From OLB7 sp966250335 (GTDB lineage: Bacteria; Bacteroidota; Ignavibacteria; OLB7): 64,000 nucleotides of DNA. Position numbers and translations under genes: made by a program. Within the stretch, counting starts at the first letter, position 1. The number at the start of each line of letters is the position of its first letter. This document shows positions 1-7,771 of the stretch, in pieces. A model generated the notes under the pieces. It worked only from the letters and a program-made list of their open reading frames with translations. It had not been told where the DNA came from and did not search any database. The stretch is from the NCBI GenBank assembly GCA_966250335.1, contig CBINGZ010000009.1, positions 1-64,000 of the forward strand, written 5' to 3'.

Positions 1-61
1 CGCAGGCCACGGCCAGGAGGATCAGAACCGCAGGCAGGAAGAAGCATCGCCGAACACTCAT
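1..61 (-). CDS. Putative lipoprotein, N-terminal fragment (runs off the left edge)
   Basis: Only the first 20 codons lie in the window. Reading leftwards from an ATG at 61, the peptide starts MSVRRCFFLPAVLILLAVAC: a basic start, a hydrophobic core and a cysteine at residue 20. That is the layout of a lipoprotein signal peptide, with LAVAC as a somewhat loose lipobox. An AGGTG stretch sits a few bases before the ATG. Nothing can be said about the mature protein. The call rests on the signal peptide alone and could be a chance reading of a GC-rich edge. Confidence 0.5.
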   Translation of the reverse strand, partial: MSVRRCFFLPAVLILLAVAC

Positions 62-263
62 CGGTTCACCTGTCTGGTTGTGCCGTAGTCGGCCGATATC
101 GATAGACACCTCATTGTATGGAAGCTCTCCGGTCGATCATATCGGAGCGTTCATATCCTGTTCGAATATACCTTCCGGAAGCCTGGTTCCCGCATCGTCG
201 ATGTTGTGCAGAGTAGCATAAAGAATTGATAGCACCGTCAAGCCTGAGTCCACCCCAAAACAC

Positions 264-299
264 AACGGAGCAGAGCGGATCGAACCACTCTGCTCCGTT
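264..299 (-). terminator. Intrinsic terminator downstream of lat
   Basis: A perfect 12-bp inverted repeat (AACGGAGCAGAG with CTCTGCTCCGTT, 12-nt loop) lies 28 bases beyond the lat stop codon. On the minus strand the stem is followed by GTGTTTTGG, a short T-run. Position and shape fit a terminator for lat. The weak T-run leaves some doubt. Confidence 0.65.
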
Positions 300-327
300 A
301 ATAGCAGTCTAAACCCTATCGCCTGCC

Positions 328-1740
328 TCACTCCTCCAGCGACGTCCCATGATCGGTCGCCGCAATCGCCGCCACGATCGGCGTCGGCTCCCCGTTCAGT
401 TCGTCGAGGACGCTCCGCATGACCGCCAGTCCCTCGTCGATCACCTCGCGGGTCACGTTGAGGGCGGGGCGGAAGCGGATCGAACGGTCGCCGCAGCCGA
501 GGATGATCAGGCCGTGCTCGTAGCAGGCGTTCCGGAACGCGTTCCGCAGCTCGGTCGAAGGGAAGTCGAGAGCGCACATCAGCCCGCGGCCGCGCGGGTT
601 GGAGAGATGCGTCGGATGGAGAGCGACGAGGTCGTGCAGCTTCTCCAGCAGGTACTCTCCCACCGTCCGCGCGTTCTCCACCAGGTTCTCCTCCTCGATG
701 ATCTCCAGGAACCGGGTGAACCTGACCATGTCGACCAGATTCCCCCCCCAGGTCGAGTTGATCCTGCTCGACTCGTGGAAGACGTTATGCTCCACCTCGT
801 CGACCCGCTCCGAGACCAGGATGCCGCAGACCTGCGACTTCTTCCCGAACGTCATCACGTCCGGGTTGACGCCGAGCGCCTGGTGGACCCACATCGTGCC
901 GGTCAGCCCCACGCCGGTCTGCACCTCGTCGAAGATCAGCATCGCCTCGTTCTCGTCGCAGAGCCGCCGCAGCTCGCGCAGGAACTCGGGACGGAAATGA
1001 TTGTCCCCACCTTCTCCCTGGATCGGCTCAAGGATAATACATGCGATATGATCGCGGTTCGCGGCGAACGCCTCCTCGATCTCCGCAACGGCTCTCCGCT
1101 CCTCCTCCTCGGTCCGTGTCAGGTTCTCGCCGGTCAGGGGGTAGGTCGCCGTCGGCGGTTCGATCCGGGGCCATCCCTCGAATCTGGGGAAGTACTTCGT
1201 CTTGGTCGGGTCGGTATTGGTGAGGCTCATCGTGTAGCCGCTGCGACCGTGGAAGGCGTGCCGGAAGTGGATCACCTTGAAGCCGGTCTCCTCGGTATAT
1301 CCTTTTGCGAAATTCTTCCGCACCTTCCAGTCGAACGCCACCTTCAGCGCGTTCTCCACCGCCAGGGCGCCCCCTTCGATATAGAAGGAGTATTTGAAAT
1401 GGGGGGGAACCGCCACGCGGAAGAAGGTCTCCACGAACCCGGCCATCTCCACCGTGTAAATATCGGAACAGGAGGGTTTGTGAAGCGCCGTCTCTCCGAT
1501 CTTCATGATGAACTCCGGGTTGTTCAGTCCCGGATGGTTCATGCCGAGCGGGTTGCTGGCGAAGAAGGTGAAGAAGTCGATGAAGCGCCGTCCGGTCCTG
1601 GAGTCGACCAGGTAGGAGCCGTGGCTCTTCCGCAGGTCGAGGACGAAGTCGAACCCGTCGGCCAGCATGTGGCGCGAGAGGATCTCGTGGACGTCGGCCG
1701 GCGTCGGGCCGTGAACGGTGTATGAATGCTGCTCTGCCAT
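328..1740 (-). CDS. lat: L-lysine 6-transaminase (class III PLP aminotransferase)
   Basis: 470 residues. Catalyses PLP-dependent transfer of the epsilon-amino group of lysine to 2-oxoglutarate, giving alpha-aminoadipate semialdehyde (cytosolic). The sequence is colinear with the LAT family: IIxEPIQGEGGD near residue 236, LIFDEVQTGVGLTG near 268, and the PLP-binding lysine in TFGKKSQ at residue 300, the same number as in the well-studied mycobacterial enzyme. The ATG at 1740 gives a normal N-terminus with no extension. The gene stands alone: the neighbour at 1-61 points the same way but is separated by a terminator, and uvrA is divergent. No lysine catabolic partner gene, such as a semialdehyde dehydrogenase, is nearby. 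A related class III omega-aminotransferase is the only realistic alternative. Confidence 0.93.
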   Translation of the reverse strand: MAEQHSYTVHGPTPADVHEILSRHMLADGFDFVLDLRKSHGSYLVDSRTGRRFIDFFTFFASNPLGMNHPGLNNPEFIMKIGETALHKPSCSDIYTVEMAGFVETFFRVAVPPHFKYSFYIEGGALAVENALKVAFDWKVRKNFAKGYTEETGFKVIHFRHAFHGRSGYTMSLTNTDPTKTKYFPRFEGWPRIEPPTATYPLTGENLTRTEEEERRAVAEIEEAFAANRDHIACIILEPIQGEGGDNHFRPEFLRELRRLCDENEAMLIFDEVQTGVGLTGTMWVHQALGVNPDVMTFGKKSQVCGILVSERVDEVEHNVFHESSRINSTWGGNLVDMVRFTRFLEIIEEENLVENARTVGEYLLEKLHDLVALHPTHLSNPRGRGLMCALDFPSTELRNAFRNACYEHGLIILGCGDRSIRFRPALNVTREVIDEGLAVMRSVLDELNGEPTPIVAAIAATDHGTSLEE

Positions 1741-2206
1741 CTCGATGATCTCCAGTCACTTATGAAATGAACGCGGCGCGCGACCGTGCCGCATACGCAA
1801 ACGGAGGAACGCGGATCGTGGTTAGACGATCCTCCGGCAGTTCTCCCGGTGGGGAACATGCATGCGTCGACGTCGTCCGAATCAGGACGGACGGTGTGTG
1901 GAGATGGAGATCGAGGTGGTTGTCTGAAGCCAGCGGCGGAGCCGTGCGGCCACGATCGCGGCCGACAGAAACGATCCGCCGCGGATCGTCCCGCCGGACG
2001 AGAGAAGGATGCTGATGGAAAGAGTTCGAACCCGCATGCCCCAAATTACGATACGGAGGGGGTTGACGGCAAGCCGTGAATATACGGTTGCAGCATCCCG
2101 GCCCGTGAGCGATCCCGATACACAGTTCGTTGTTGTGTTGCAGAACCGGCGTATGTACTTTGAGAGCTATTTCCATTCTATCCCGCACATTCCAACGGTA
2201 GCAGAA
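1741..2206. other. Divergent lat/uvrA intergenic region
   Basis: 466 bases between the lat start and the chosen uvrA start. In-frame codons upstream of uvrA exist back to 2009, but they do not resemble UvrA and are treated as non-coding. A weak Bacteroidota-like promoter for uvrA may lie here: TTG at 2133-2135, 20 nt, then TACTTTG at 2156-2162, one base short of the TAnnTTTG consensus. No clear promoter was seen for lat, and no convincing small gene or RNA. Confidence 0.4.
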
Positions 2207-5155
2207 ATGGCTCTTTCCAGCAAGCGCTCACCCGCAAAGGAGGGGGCGGACCGGGCGTCAAAGAAGAAGGCGGCCGGCACGACCCCGAAGAAGAGCGCCC
2301 CCCGGTCGACAGGGGGGGCGACATCGGCGCGAAAGGGGAAGGGCTCGCTCCCCGTCGCCCCCGTCGCGGTCGCGCATCCGAAGCATACCCTGGCGATCCG
2401 TCACGCGAACGTCCACAACCTCAAGAACGTCTCGATCGAACTCCCCCGGAACAGGATGATCGTCGTGACCGGCGTCTCCGGTTCGGGGAAGTCGTCGCTG
2501 GCGTTCGATACGATCTATGCGGAGGGACAGCGGCGGTTCGTGGAATCGCTCTCGGCGTACGCCCGGCAGTTCCTGGCCCGCATGCCGAAGCCCGATGTGG
2601 AGAGCATCACCGGCCTTGCCCCGGCGATCGCCATTGAACAGAAGACGATCACCAAGAACCCCCGCTCCACCGTCGCCACCACCACGGAGGTCTACGACTT
2701 TCTCCGCGTCTTCTATGCCCGTATCGGCGTCACCCGCTGCCGCAACTGCGATCAGCCGGTCACCAAGGATACGCCGAGGACGGTGCAGGAGGCGCTCAGG
2801 AAGCTTCCGGACGGCACACGCCTCTACGTCCTCTTCCCGATGCATCAGCATGAGCGCCGGTCGCTGGCGGAGGAGTTCGAGAACCTGCGGCAGAAAGGGT
2901 TCTTCAGGATCGTGATCGGGGAGGGCTCGGAGATCGTCGATCTGAACGAGGGCTTCCCGACGAACGTGTCGAAGGATGATGTCTACGTCCTGGCGGACCG
3001 CCTCGTCATGCGCGACGAGCCGGAGGCGATGACCCGCCTGGCCGATTCGGTGGAGGCCTCATTCCGCGAGGGAGACGGTCGCGCCATCGTCCATCAGGTC
3101 GGGAACGGCGAGCGGAGGAGGTTCAGCACCCGGTTCGAGTGCGCGACCTGCGGCATCAAGTACGAGGAGCCGGAGCCGAAGCTCTTCAGCTTCAACAACC
3201 CCTTCGGCGCCTGCCCCGAATGCCAGGGCTTCGGCCGCGCCATCGGCATCGATATGGATATCGTCTTCCCGGACCGGACCAAGACGCTCCGCCACGGCGC
3301 CATCGCCGCCTTCTCGACGCCGAAACATGCCGACCACTACCAGAAGCTCCTGAAGGTGGCGCGCGAGGCGAAGCTCAATCTCGACGTCCCGATCGCGAAC
3401 CTTTCGGAGCATGACTGGAACATCATCATGAACGGCTACGGCGCCTACATCGGGATCGACCCGTTCTTCAAGATGATCGAGGAACAGACCTACAAGATGC
3501 ACTACAGGGTCTTCCTCTCCCGCTTCCGAGGCTACACCACCTGCCCGAAGTGCAAGGGCTCGCGGCTCCGGACCTCCGCCGCCCGCGTCTTCGTCCACGG
3601 GAAGGCGATCCCGGCGCTGATGCAGATGACGATCGAGGAGGTCTACGGCTGGTTCGCCGATCTGCGGCTGACGCCGTACGAGGAGGAGGTCGCCCGCCGC
3701 GTGCTGAGCGAGATCACCAACAGATTGCAGTATCTCAACGAGGTCGGGCTCGGCTATCTCCGGCTCGACCGTCTGAGCCATACCCTCTCCGGCGGCGAGG
3801 CGCAGCGGATCAATCTCGCCACCTCGATCGGCTCCAAGCTGGTCGGGGCGATGTACGTGCTCGACGAGCCCTCGATCGGCCTCCATCCGCGCGACACGGA
3901 ACGGCTGGTGCGGATCATGAAATCGCTCAGGGACCTGGGGAACACCGTCATCGTGGTGGAGCACGATCCCGATATCATCAGAGGGGCCGACGTCGTGGTC
4001 GACATGGGGCCGCGCGCCGGGGAGAACGGGGGAGAGGTCGTCTTCAGCGGCACGGTGCCGGAGATGCTCGCCGACCCGCGCTCCCTGACCGGCGCCTATC
4101 TCTCCGACAAAAAGAATATCGCGGTCCCCAGGGAACGGCGGAAGGTCAAATCTGGGAAGACGATCTCGTTGCGGGGCGCCCGCGAGCACAACCTGAAGGA
4201 TGTCGACGTGGAGTTCCCGCTCGGGATGCTCACCGTGGTGACCGGGGTCTCCGGTTCCGGCAAGTCGACCCTTGTCCACGACGTCCTCTATCCGGCGATC
4301 GCCCATCAGAAGGGGGAGTCGGTGAAGATGCCGAAGCGGCTCCTCGGGATCGAGGGAGCCGAGCTGATCGGCGGTGTCGAGATGGTCGATCAGTCGCCGA
4401 TCGGCCGTACGCCCCGCTCCAATCCGGTCACCTACGTCAAGGCGTTCGACGGCATCCGCGATCTCTTCGCGGCGACTCCCACCGCGCGGCTCCACGGCTG
4501 GAAGCCGGGCTACTTCTCCTTCAACGTCCCCGGCGGACGCTGCGAGTCGTGCCAGGGGGAGGGAGTGGTGAAGGTGGAGATGCAGTTCCTCGCCGATCTC
4601 TATCTCACCTGCGAGGTCTGCAAGGGGAACCGCTACAAGAGCGAGGTGCTGACCGCCGCCTACAGGGGGAAGAATATCGTCGACGTGCTGAACATGACGG
4701 TTGACGAGGCGGTGGCCTTCTTCAAGGGGGAGAACCGCGTGCTGACGAAGCTGAAAGGGTTGCAGGATGTCGGGCTCGGATATATCCGCCTCGGTCAGCC
4801 CGCCACGACCCTCTCCGGAGGGGAGGCGCAGCGGGTGAAGCTGGCCGCCAACCTTGTGACGCCGTCGCACGATCACACTCTCTTCATCCTCGACGAGCCG
4901 ACCACCGGTCTCCATTTCGACGATATCGCGACCCTGCTCGGCGCCTTCAACGCGCTGATCGACGGGGGGCATTCGCTTATCGTCATCGAGCACAACATGG
5001 ATGTGGTGAAGGCCGCCGACTGGATCATCGATCTCGGTCCCGACGGGGGAGACGTCGCCGGAGGGAGGGTCGTCTGCGTCGGGACGCCGGAGACGATCGC
5101 CGCCTGCGAGGGGTCGCATACCGGGCGGTTCCTGAAGGCCGAGCTGGGATCGTAG
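2207..5155 (+). CDS. uvrA: Excinuclease ABC subunit A (UvrA)
   Basis: 982 residues from the ATG at 2207. DNA-damage recognition ATPase of nucleotide excision repair, loading UvrB on lesions. It has two ABC modules: Walker A GVSGSGKSS at about residues 89-97 and GVSGSGKST near 680, with signature motifs TLSGGEAQR in both halves. CxxC zinc-binding pairs follow, including CPECQGFGRA and CESCQGEGVVKVEMQFL. The C-terminus is normal. The first ~58 residues are a Lys/Ala/Ser-rich, probably disordered extension ahead of the usual family start (HTLAIRHANVHNLKNV). The next in-frame ATG upstream (2153) overlaps the possible promoter, so 2207 is preferred; a start closer to the conserved core would need a non-ATG codon. 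Identification is certain; the start is less so. Confidence 0.97.
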   Translation: MALSSKRSPAKEGADRASKKKAAGTTPKKSAPRSTGGATSARKGKGSLPVAPVAVAHPKHTLAIRHANVHNLKNVSIELPRNRMIVVTGVSGSGKSSLAFDTIYAEGQRRFVESLSAYARQFLARMPKPDVESITGLAPAIAIEQKTITKNPRSTVATTTEVYDFLRVFYARIGVTRCRNCDQPVTKDTPRTVQEALRKLPDGTRLYVLFPMHQHERRSLAEEFENLRQKGFFRIVIGEGSEIVDLNEGFPTNVSKDDVYVLADRLVMRDEPEAMTRLADSVEASFREGDGRAIVHQVGNGERRRFSTRFECATCGIKYEEPEPKLFSFNNPFGACPECQGFGRAIGIDMDIVFPDRTKTLRHGAIAAFSTPKHADHYQKLLKVAREAKLNLDVPIANLSEHDWNIIMNGYGAYIGIDPFFKMIEEQTYKMHYRVFLSRFRGYTTCPKCKGSRLRTSAARVFVHGKAIPALMQMTIEEVYGWFADLRLTPYEEEVARRVLSEITNRLQYLNEVGLGYLRLDRLSHTLSGGEAQRINLATSIGSKLVGAMYVLDEPSIGLHPRDTERLVRIMKSLRDLGNTVIVVEHDPDIIRGADVVVDMGPRAGENGGEVVFSGTVPEMLADPRSLTGAYLSDKKNIAVPRERRKVKSGKTISLRGAREHNLKDVDVEFPLGMLTVVTGVSGSGKSTLVHDVLYPAIAHQKGESVKMPKRLLGIEGAELIGGVEMVDQSPIGRTPRSNPVTYVKAFDGIRDLFAATPTARLHGWKPGYFSFNVPGGRCESCQGEGVVKVEMQFLADLYLTCEVCKGNRYKSEVLTAAYRGKNIVDVLNMTVDEAVAFFKGENRVLTKLKGLQDVGLGYIRLGQPATTLSGGEAQRVKLAANLVTPSHDHTLFILDEPTTGLHFDDIATLLGAFNALIDGGHSLIVIEHNMDVVKAADWIIDLGPDGGDVAGGRVVCVGTPETIAACEGSHTGRFLKAELGS

Positions 5156-5175
5156 ACTATTGTTAACTCCCTGTA

Positions 5176-5191
5176 AGCCGCCCCGGCGGCT
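5176..5191 (+). terminator. Possible stem-loop after uvrA
   Basis: AGCCGCC and GGCGGCT form a 7-bp GC-rich stem 20 bases after the uvrA stop, but the loop is only CC and no T-run follows. It may be a weak or factor-dependent terminator, or simply GC-rich sequence. Confidence 0.3.
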
Positions 5192-5215
5192 CTAGGCGCT
5201 ATTGCACCCCTTTCG

Positions 5216-5223
5216 TATGTTTG
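5216..5223 (+). promoter_or_regulatory. Bacteroidota-type -7 element upstream of the polysaccharide locus
   Basis: TATGTTTG matches the Bacteroidota -7 consensus TAnnTTTG exactly and lies 84 bases before the first gene of the locus. No TTG/TTTG sits at the usual distance upstream, so the call rests on the -7 element and its position in the only sizeable gap before a long run of overlapping genes. Confidence 0.4.
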
Positions 5224-5307
5224 TGACTTGGTTTCTCGGGTCGATGCGGTTTTGCGCGGTTGGGGGTGGCTCGGCAGCGGGAGCAATCAAACCAAATTTC
5301 GCCGTAC

Positions 5308-6630
5308 ATGAATCTGCTTGAAAGGATCAACAGCCGACAGTTTTCGGTCGCCGTCATCGGTCTCGGCTATGTGGGGCTCCCCCTGGCCGTGGAGTTCGCG
5401 AAGGCGGGGATCAGAACGATCGGCATCGATGTCGATGAACGGAAGATCGACTCGCTCGAATCGCGTATCAACTATATCCGCGACCTTGAGGACCACGTGG
5501 TGGCGGGCGTTCTCGACAGCGGCATGCTCGGCGTCTCGACCGATCCCGCGACCCTGCGCGACTGCGACGTCATATATATATGTGTCCCCACCCCCTTCAC
5601 GCCGAACAAGGACCCCGATATCTCCTTCATCCTTCAGGCGGCGGCGTCGATCGCCGAGAACATGCGCGACGGCCAGTGCATCATCCTGAAGAGCACCACC
5701 TTCCCGAACACGACCGAGGGATACGTGCAGCCGATCCTGGAGCGCTCCGGCAGAAAGGCGGGTGTCGACTACCATCTGGCGTTCTCGCCGGAGCGGATCG
5801 ATCCGGGGAACAAGGTCTGGCATACCGCCAACACCCCGATCGTCGTCGGCGGCGTGACCCGCGCCTGCACCGAGATCGCCGCGGCGGCCAACCGGGTCAT
5901 CATCGAGAAGGTCGTGGAGGTGAGCTCGCCGAAGGTGGCGGAGATGGAGAAACTGCTGGAGAATATCTTCCGCTCCGTCAATATCGCCCTGGTCAACGAG
6001 CTGGCGCAGCTCTGCGACAGAATGGGGGGGGTGAACATGTGGGAGGTGGTGGAGGCCGCGGCAACCAAGCCGTTCGGCTTCATGCCGTTCTATCCCGGAC
6101 CGGGGATCGGCGGCCACTGCATCCTGATCGATCCCTACTACCTGAGCTGGCTGGCGCGGCAGCACGACTTCGTCACCAACTTCATCACCCTCTCGGCCGA
6201 AGTCAACGAGTCGATGCCCTTCTACGTCCAGCGGATGATCCTGCGCGAAGTGGCGCATCTCCCGGTGGCGCTGAAGGATGCGAAGATCCTGATCTTCGGT
6301 GTCGCCTTCAAGCGGGACGTGGACGACCTGCGGCACAGCCCGGCCCACCGGGTGATGGAACTCCTCACCCAGGACGGCGCCGAGAATATCCGGTACGTCG
6401 ATCCCTACATCCCCACCGTCGACCTCTTCGGCAAGACCCTCGAGGCGCAGGAATACTCCGATCAACTCGTCGCCGATTCCGATATCGTGGTGATCACGAC
6501 CGACCACACCGCCTTCGACTATAGCGCCATCGTCAGGAACGCGAAGGTGGTGATCGACACCCGCAACGCCACGAAGAACGTGAAGGAGGGACGGGAGAAG
6601 ATCTGTCTGCTCGGGAGCGGGGGAAGATGA
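5308..6630 (+). CDS. UDP-N-acetylhexosamine 6-dehydrogenase (WbpA/WecC type)
   Basis: 440 residues. NAD-dependent two-step oxidation of a UDP-HexNAc to its uronic acid. The Rossmann motif VIGLGYVGLPLA is near residue 14. The family motifs KSTTFPNTTEGYV and SPERIDPGN are present, and the catalytic cysteine lies in GPGIGGHCILIDPYY near 268. The NAD-binding C-terminal domain contains GVAFKRDVDDLRHSPA. ERIDPGN points towards the UDP-GlcNAc dehydrogenase branch, but the adjacent wecB would supply UDP-ManNAc, so a UDP-ManNAcA product is equally possible. The ATG at 5308 gives a normal start; an ATG at 5260 would add 16 residues of no family resemblance. First gene of the exopolysaccharide locus, overlapping wecB by ATGA. 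Contains an eight-G run at 6024-6031. Confidence 0.9.
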   Translation: MNLLERINSRQFSVAVIGLGYVGLPLAVEFAKAGIRTIGIDVDERKIDSLESRINYIRDLEDHVVAGVLDSGMLGVSTDPATLRDCDVIYICVPTPFTPNKDPDISFILQAAASIAENMRDGQCIILKSTTFPNTTEGYVQPILERSGRKAGVDYHLAFSPERIDPGNKVWHTANTPIVVGGVTRACTEIAAAANRVIIEKVVEVSSPKVAEMEKLLENIFRSVNIALVNELAQLCDRMGGVNMWEVVEAAATKPFGFMPFYPGPGIGGHCILIDPYYLSWLARQHDFVTNFITLSAEVNESMPFYVQRMILREVAHLPVALKDAKILIFGVAFKRDVDDLRHSPAHRVMELLTQDGAENIRYVDPYIPTVDLFGKTLEAQEYSDQLVADSDIVVITTDHTAFDYSAIVRNAKVVIDTRNATKNVKEGREKICLLGSGGR

Positions 6631-7718
6631 CGATCCTCTCCGTGGTCGGCGCGCGGCCGAACTTCATGAAGGCCGCCCCCCTGAAACATGCGTTCGATGC
6701 GGTCGAAGGGGTTCGCCATCTCATCGTCCACACGGGACAGCATTACGACCCGAACATGTCGGATGTCTTCTTCCGTGATCTGGGGGTCGGCAAGCCCGAT
6801 ATCTTCCTGGGAGTCGGGTCGGGATCGCACGCCGAGCAGACGGCGCGGGTGATGGTGGAGTTCGAAAAAGTTTGCCTTGCGGAGCACCCTTCTCTCGTTG
6901 TTGTTTACGGCGACGTGAATTCGACCCTGGCGGCGGCGATCGTCGCGAAGAAGCTGGGGATTCCGGTCGCGCATGTGGAATCGGGGCTGAGGAGCTTCGA
7001 CAGGAGGATGCCGGAGGAGATCAACAGGATCGTGACCGATGCGATCACCGATCTCTTCTTCGTCACCGAGGAGAGCGGACGGCAGAACCTGCTGCGCGAG
7101 GGGATCCCCCCGGAGCGGGTTCATCTGGTGGGGAACACGATGATCGATTCGCTGGCGCGTCTGGTCGGAAGCCTCGACCGGAGCGCGGAGCGGGGGAGCG
7201 GGGAGGATGAAGGCTATATCGTCCTGACGCTCCATCGCCCCAGCAACGTCGACGATCCCGAGGCGCTCGGCAGACTTCTGTCGGCGATCGAGGAGGGGGT
7301 CGGCGGGGCGCGGATCAGGTTCCCGGTCCATCCCAGAACCGCGTCGGTTCTGCGGTCGGCCGGGAGGTACGACGAGCTCGCCTCGTCGCCGAAATGGGAG
7401 CTGCTGCCGCCGGCCGGCTACCGCGAGTTCATCGAGCTGGTGGTCGGCTCCCGGGCCGTGGTCACCGACTCCGGCGGCGTGCAGGAGGAGACGACATGGC
7501 TCGGCATCCCGTGCGTCACGCTCAGGGAATCGACCGAGCGCCCCTCCACGGTGGAACTCGGCACGAACGATCTGGTAGGGGTCGAACCCGGTCTTGTGCG
7601 CGCGGCGATCGCGCGGGCATGCGCCGGAAGCGACAGGGTCGGGGACCGGCGTCCCCCGCTCTGGGACGGACATGCGGCGGAGAGGATCGTCCGGATCATT
7701 CTGCGATACCTCCAGTGA
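6627..7718 (+). CDS. wecB: UDP-N-acetylglucosamine 2-epimerase, non-hydrolysing
   Basis: 363 residues. Interconverts UDP-GlcNAc and UDP-ManNAc in the cytoplasm. Family signatures run in order: VVGARPNFMKAAPL at the N-terminus, HTGQHYDPNMS near 34, VYGDVNST near 92, HVESGLRSFDRRMPEEINR near 114, LTLHRPSNVD near 197, and TDSGGVQEETTWLGIPCVTLRESTERP near 280. The GT-B-like epimerase fold is full length. The start overlaps the stop of the dehydrogenase gene by four bases, implying translational coupling. With that gene it would make an N-acetylhexosaminuronic acid building block for the polymer. Confidence 0.95.
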   Translation: MTILSVVGARPNFMKAAPLKHAFDAVEGVRHLIVHTGQHYDPNMSDVFFRDLGVGKPDIFLGVGSGSHAEQTARVMVEFEKVCLAEHPSLVVVYGDVNSTLAAAIVAKKLGIPVAHVESGLRSFDRRMPEEINRIVTDAITDLFFVTEESGRQNLLREGIPPERVHLVGNTMIDSLARLVGSLDRSAERGSGEDEGYIVLTLHRPSNVDDPEALGRLLSAIEEGVGGARIRFPVHPRTASVLRSAGRYDELASSPKWELLPPAGYREFIELVVGSRAVVTDSGGVQEETTWLGIPCVTLRESTERPSTVELGTNDLVGVEPGLVRAAIARACAGSDRVGDRRPPLWDGHAAERIVRIILRYLQ

Positions 7719-7771
7719 ACCCCGCTTGTTCCCGTTCCGGGCATCTCTCAGGAGACAAACCACACGTTTTG

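Noticed and set aside
349..1725. A 458-codon frame antisense to lat
   Set aside because: The opposite strand encodes a full-length, motif-complete transaminase; this frame has only compositionally biased sequence.
3059..5119. A 686-codon frame antisense to uvrA
   Set aside because: Low-information, Asp/Arg/Leu-rich sequence produced by the GC-rich third positions of uvrA; no recognisable domain.
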